From assembly GCA_036346205.1 (NCBI GenBank), contig JARFJB010000379.1, positions 2,287,501 to 2,351,500 on the forward strand: 64,000 nt of DNA, read 5' to 3'. Of this stretch, positions 60,687 through 64,000 are shown piece after piece; position 1 is the first letter of the stretch; each line of letters begins with the position of its first letter. The notes beneath the pieces are model-generated. The model searched no databases. It was not told the origin of the DNA and worked only from the letters and a program-made list of their open reading frames with translations. Source of the stretch: Vesta saturnalis (taxonomy: Eukaryota > Arthropoda > Insecta > Coleoptera > Lampyridae). Made by a program: the position numbers and the translations under genes.

Positions 60687-61923
60687 ACATGCATCTATGT
60701 CTATTAATTTCTATCTGATATAAAGTTTTAAACGTCATTCTGACATAGATTATTGTTTTTGTTTTTACATTGTTGCCTGTTTTCATTATGAACGTATGAA
60801 AAACAGATTGCATAGTTGTCCTAAAAAAATTGAAGATAAAATTATTTTTCTTTTAATTTAAGTTAGCATCTAGATGTGTTGCATATTTTCGTAATGAACT
60901 TCTTATAAAAGAGGTTGCATAATTATCCTACTAAAATTTTATTAATATTATTTCATTTCTTTTAATTTTCATTTTGTAGATTAGAAGGTGGTGTGGTGTT
61001 CCACACCAGATATTTGTGAATTATTAACAATGAATTATTTATAATGAACATATCCTAGTAGGTTACATCTTTTAATGTTTATGCTATTTTTCTTTTTTTA
61101 CATCTACTAATTAAAAAAATTGTCAAAAATAATAGATATGTATCTAATATTTGTTAAATAATAAAAAATGTGACAATTCAAACAGAATATTACTTTTCTA
61201 AAAAAAATATAAAATTTGAAATTTCAAAAATGTCGAAGATAAAGAAGGATTGTATTTCTTTTTTAACGAAATATTTACAAAGAAAGGAACACCAAACTGT
61301 TTGGTTTGTAACGGAGATCAAAACTACATTATCATAACATTTAGCCATTCTCAATTAGTAAATATAATTTTCATAATTAATAATAATTGAAAAGTGTACT
61401 AAATAAAAGAAATTGTATACGGAAATTAATGACATAAAAATAGCGTTCTAGATTAACTAATTTAGGCTCCTAGCACTTACACATGTAAACTTAAGCAGGT
61501 GAGCCGGCTGTTATATCATACTGTATTAAATTCATTATAAATCGTATAATGAAGCAGATAATGGATGAAATTATTTTCACTTACGCAACTTAGACCAACG
61601 CCCAACGTCAAATAATTACATAATATTTAAATGTAACATGTCAAATCGTTAGTAAAAATTCAAGAAAATGAGTTCTATAAAATTATTATCGGTATAATTT
61701 TACTTTCAATTGAGTGAAAAATGTGTTCGAGCTACTTTCACTTGACATCCGATTGCAAGATAAATCGAACGACTTTCAACAAGTTTTCGGATTATGTATC
61801 CCAAATTTTCCTTTAACTTTTAATCATTAGCATACATACAAAATGTGTAACCATGTAAGGTGAGAAATGTAATTAAAATTAAAAAAACTTAAAATTCTAA
61901 TTGCATATCTATTAATACCACGA

Positions 61924-62148
61924 TTAATTGAAATTTGCTATACCTGTTGAGACATGATAATGATGGCTTGGATTGTTAAATAAATTACGCTTCTTTAAAC
62001 GATTATTCAATATTCTTTTCATCATCACATATAAATTATATGTTTGAAAAGAACAGACCCCAATCACTATAATTAAGGTTACAATTAATCCTATACCAAA
62101 CAAGTAATCAACCGTGACAGTGAATGTATCTTTGCAAATTTTAATAAG
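61924..62148 (-). CDS. Probable terminal exon of a membrane protein (tetraspanin-like?)
   Basis: On the minus strand, an acceptor (TTTCACTTTCAG) at about 62160-62149 is followed by an open frame of 74 codons and a stop at 61924, entered in phase 0. It encodes a cysteine near its start, one strong membrane segment (YLFGIGLIVTLIIVIGVCSF) and a cytoplasmic tail rich in basic residues and histidine. One membrane pass followed by a short basic tail after an extracellular cysteine resembles the end of a tetraspanin, but the similarity is generic. Upstream exons would lie to the right; none could be supported. Confidence 0.45.
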   Translation of the reverse strand, partial: LIKICKDTFTVTVDYLFGIGLIVTLIIVIGVCSFQTYNLYVMMKRILNNRLKKRNLFNNPSHHYHVSTGIANFN

Positions 62149-64000
62149 CTGAAAGTGAAATCTTACACTTTTTATAAAAAAAAGTTTCATTCAATCTATT
62201 AAATAATAAAAACAAACTAATAAGTATTTACTTACTTCAAGTAGCTTAAACAATCACTGGTGGAGTACATTCACTTAATAACCGAACTAAATTTCTTATC
62301 TTAAAAATGAAAGCCTTTTATTGAATTCTAAAATCCCTTCCTTAACATAATTTCTTTTTCATAATTAAGTGGGGAGTTCCAAACATTTCAATTTATTCAT
62401 CTTGGTACCTATTTCGATAATTTAGATTAAGTTTGGCGAATTAGATCAGATTGTTACTACAAATTATCGTATTAATATTCATACCAGGATATAAAAAACT
62501 ATAATGCATCTTCTAATGTCTGAATTTTGCGTTATTAAATATGGTTTTTGTTAATTAGTTGTACATGGTAATTTTGCAGCAATTAATAAAATCATATACA
62601 ATGTTAATTTATCTATCAGTTATCAGTACACTGAGTAGTCAACTAGGACATTTTCGGTTGTTAAGTGTGAAGCTACTTTAAGAAAGTATGTTTTTATAAT
62701 TTTAATAAGTTCTATTTTTAATTTACATACTCAAAGTGGGTAAAGCAAATCTTCTAAGTAGGTTATTTAAGACTCTGAAATAGGAGTTATTTGATAATTA
62801 GTCATTGTTGTTGCCTTATTTAAATATGACTTCATACCTTTCCTTTTAAAAGAAATATAAGCTATACCTATTAGAGTAACAATTTCAGTAATCAGCAAAT
62901 TATGGACATTGTTTTGAAGGGAGATAAACAGTTAAAAAGAAGTAAATTTGTTTTTTTAATATCAAGAACTATTAGTAATTTTCCACCAACAATAGAGGCA
63001 CATTAATTGACGCTACATTGATGACAAATAATTGGTGTGCTGTGTTCGAAGCGGAAGTGAATACTAAAATATTCATTTTAAAATTGCGAACTGTTTTATT
63101 CCTTTTTAGGCGTGTTCGGGGTGTTTAGAAAAGCTTATTTTCGTTTTTTGGCAATAACTCGGCGAATGTTGATAAAAAATAAATTAGTAACCCCTAATTT
63201 TGTACCGTTTTTAAAGCCCTACAATTTATCTTAAGAAGACCCCCAACCTAAAATCAATATTTTTAGCCTGAGAAGGGAGGGAAAAATAAAATTTTCGCGG
63301 TTTTTTGCATTTATCTCGTTTCGATTAACAAATAACACGTTTTCGCTCATGAGAAAGTGTAGGGCTTGAAAAAAACGAAGAAAATGAGCACTGACTCGTT
63401 ACGATTAATCAAAAACTGAGGCCAGGGGACCCTCCGGAAGTCGCGCGTGCCGAGCCGACCGTTCGGGTGCTTTTTTCGCTTCTGTCTCTTTTCTGATAAA
63501 TGCAATCGAAAAATGACATAAAGCTTGTAGATGATGAAAATATCTACCATTAGCCTCACATTACACCGAAATACATTGAAAATTGCATACAGTAGAGAGC
63601 CCGAAAGTCATGTGATCGGCACAAAGCAGTCATTTTAATTTAAGAAACCGTACTTAAACGTCTAATTGTAAATAAATATATGGATAATGTATGTAATTCG
63701 AAAAAATGTAGTGTTAATTGTTATTATATCATTAATAATTTTTCGTAATATTCCATTAAAAATCTCAATGCACACTACTTTCTGTCGGCAAATCTGCCAT
63801 TGAAACAAGACCACTTCCCATATAGCCACACCATGTCAGACGTGATCGGCACCATGTCGTGCGAAAGTGGATGCAGATTGTCGACATTAGCAACTTGGAT
63901 AGACTGCAACCCGCTAATGCATAATTTGTATAAGACAATACTGGAACCACCCCCAACTTTTGCAGCATTTTTCTTTTCCATAATGTGTGGAATGGTGCAT
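62149..64000. other. Non-coding flank at right edge
   Basis: From about 63100 the composition resembles repeated insect DNA (GGCAATAACTCGG, CCAGGGGACCCTCCGG), and 63765-63981 has open minus-strand frames without a recognisable domain. It may belong to a transposon cut by the window edge. Confidence 0.35.

Larger units (their letters stand above)
59004..61923. other. Non-coding stretch with transposon remnants
   Basis: Contains two direct GTGG-CAAAG-CCCCG blocks (59212 and 59416) that may be remains of transposon ends, and a fragment of the tRNA-bearing repeat trailer at 60641. No exon is supported. Confidence 0.4.

Noticed and set aside
62835..62945. Minus-strand segment with a membrane-like stretch before a GTATG donor, considered as an upstream exon of the 61924 gene
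   Set aside because: No AG acceptor precedes it in the open frame and a stop lies just upstream, so a proper internal exon cannot be formed.
1..64000. CRISPR array or phage-like attachment sites
   Set aside because: No regularly spaced direct repeats with unique spacers; the window has spliced genes and eukaryotic transposons.

Overview
The window looks like a piece of a large, AT-rich insect nuclear genome. A beetle is possible, but the sequence alone does not prove the order. The clearest host gene is an intron-containing, single-domain chitin-binding cuticular protein gene. Around it lie decayed transposons typical of arthropods: Bel/Pao, Ty3/gypsy, Penelope, jockey-like, piggyBac, hAT/ZMYM-like, pogo/Tigger, Tc1, mariner, and transposases with a DUF4817-type N-terminus. 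No bacterial-style operons, CRISPR arrays or attachment sites are visible.

Layout. 1-4.2 kb is non-coding. 4.2-4.6 kb holds a tRNA-bearing repeat, followed directly by a broken Bel/Pao element (4.63-8.24 kb) and a Ty3/gypsy scrap (8.4-9.27 kb). 11.6-14.5 kb is a near-perfect large palindrome: outer arms of about 490 bp flank a Tc1-like element that carries a second, partial, inverted copy of itself. A DUF4817-type transposase tail follows. 15.76-18.40 kb is a complete-looking Penelope-like element bounded by inverted arms of about 690 bp, with a hammerhead-ribozyme-like motif in each arm. 18.5-20.2 kb is a dead piggyBac transposase.

20.86-22.0 kb (minus strand) is the host cuticular-protein gene: one 5' UTR exon and four coding exons joined by short phase-0 introns. 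At 25.24 kb (plus strand) lies a probable first coding exon of an unidentified membrane protein with a strong splice donor. Its upstream region and start have a degenerate homologue at 51.4-51.7 kb. 31.3-36.3 kb contains DUF4817-type transposase relics, a nearly intact pogo/Tigger transposase and a tRNA-derived SINE. 36.3-38.6 kb contains several copies of the tRNA-bearing repeat, arranged as tandem and inverted pairs.

41.6-44.9 kb is a hAT/ZMYM1-like relic, 46.6-49.0 kb a jockey-like non-LTR relic on the minus strand, and 50.8 kb a long compound microsatellite. 53.6-55.8 kb contains a mariner and another DUF4817-type relic. 57.6-59.0 kb is a pogo-family transposase followed by a separately readable small domain. 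61.92-62.15 kb (minus strand) is a probable terminal exon of a membrane protein.

The most unusual items are: (1) a roughly 320 bp repeat unit that contains a full tRNA cloverleaf with A box, B box and an adjacent T-run, found again and again as head-to-head fold-back pairs; (2) the nested Tc1 palindrome; (3) the paired hammerhead-like motifs in the Penelope arms; (4) the diverged duplication of a promoter/first-exon region. The rest is AT-rich intronic or intergenic DNA in which I recognise nothing.
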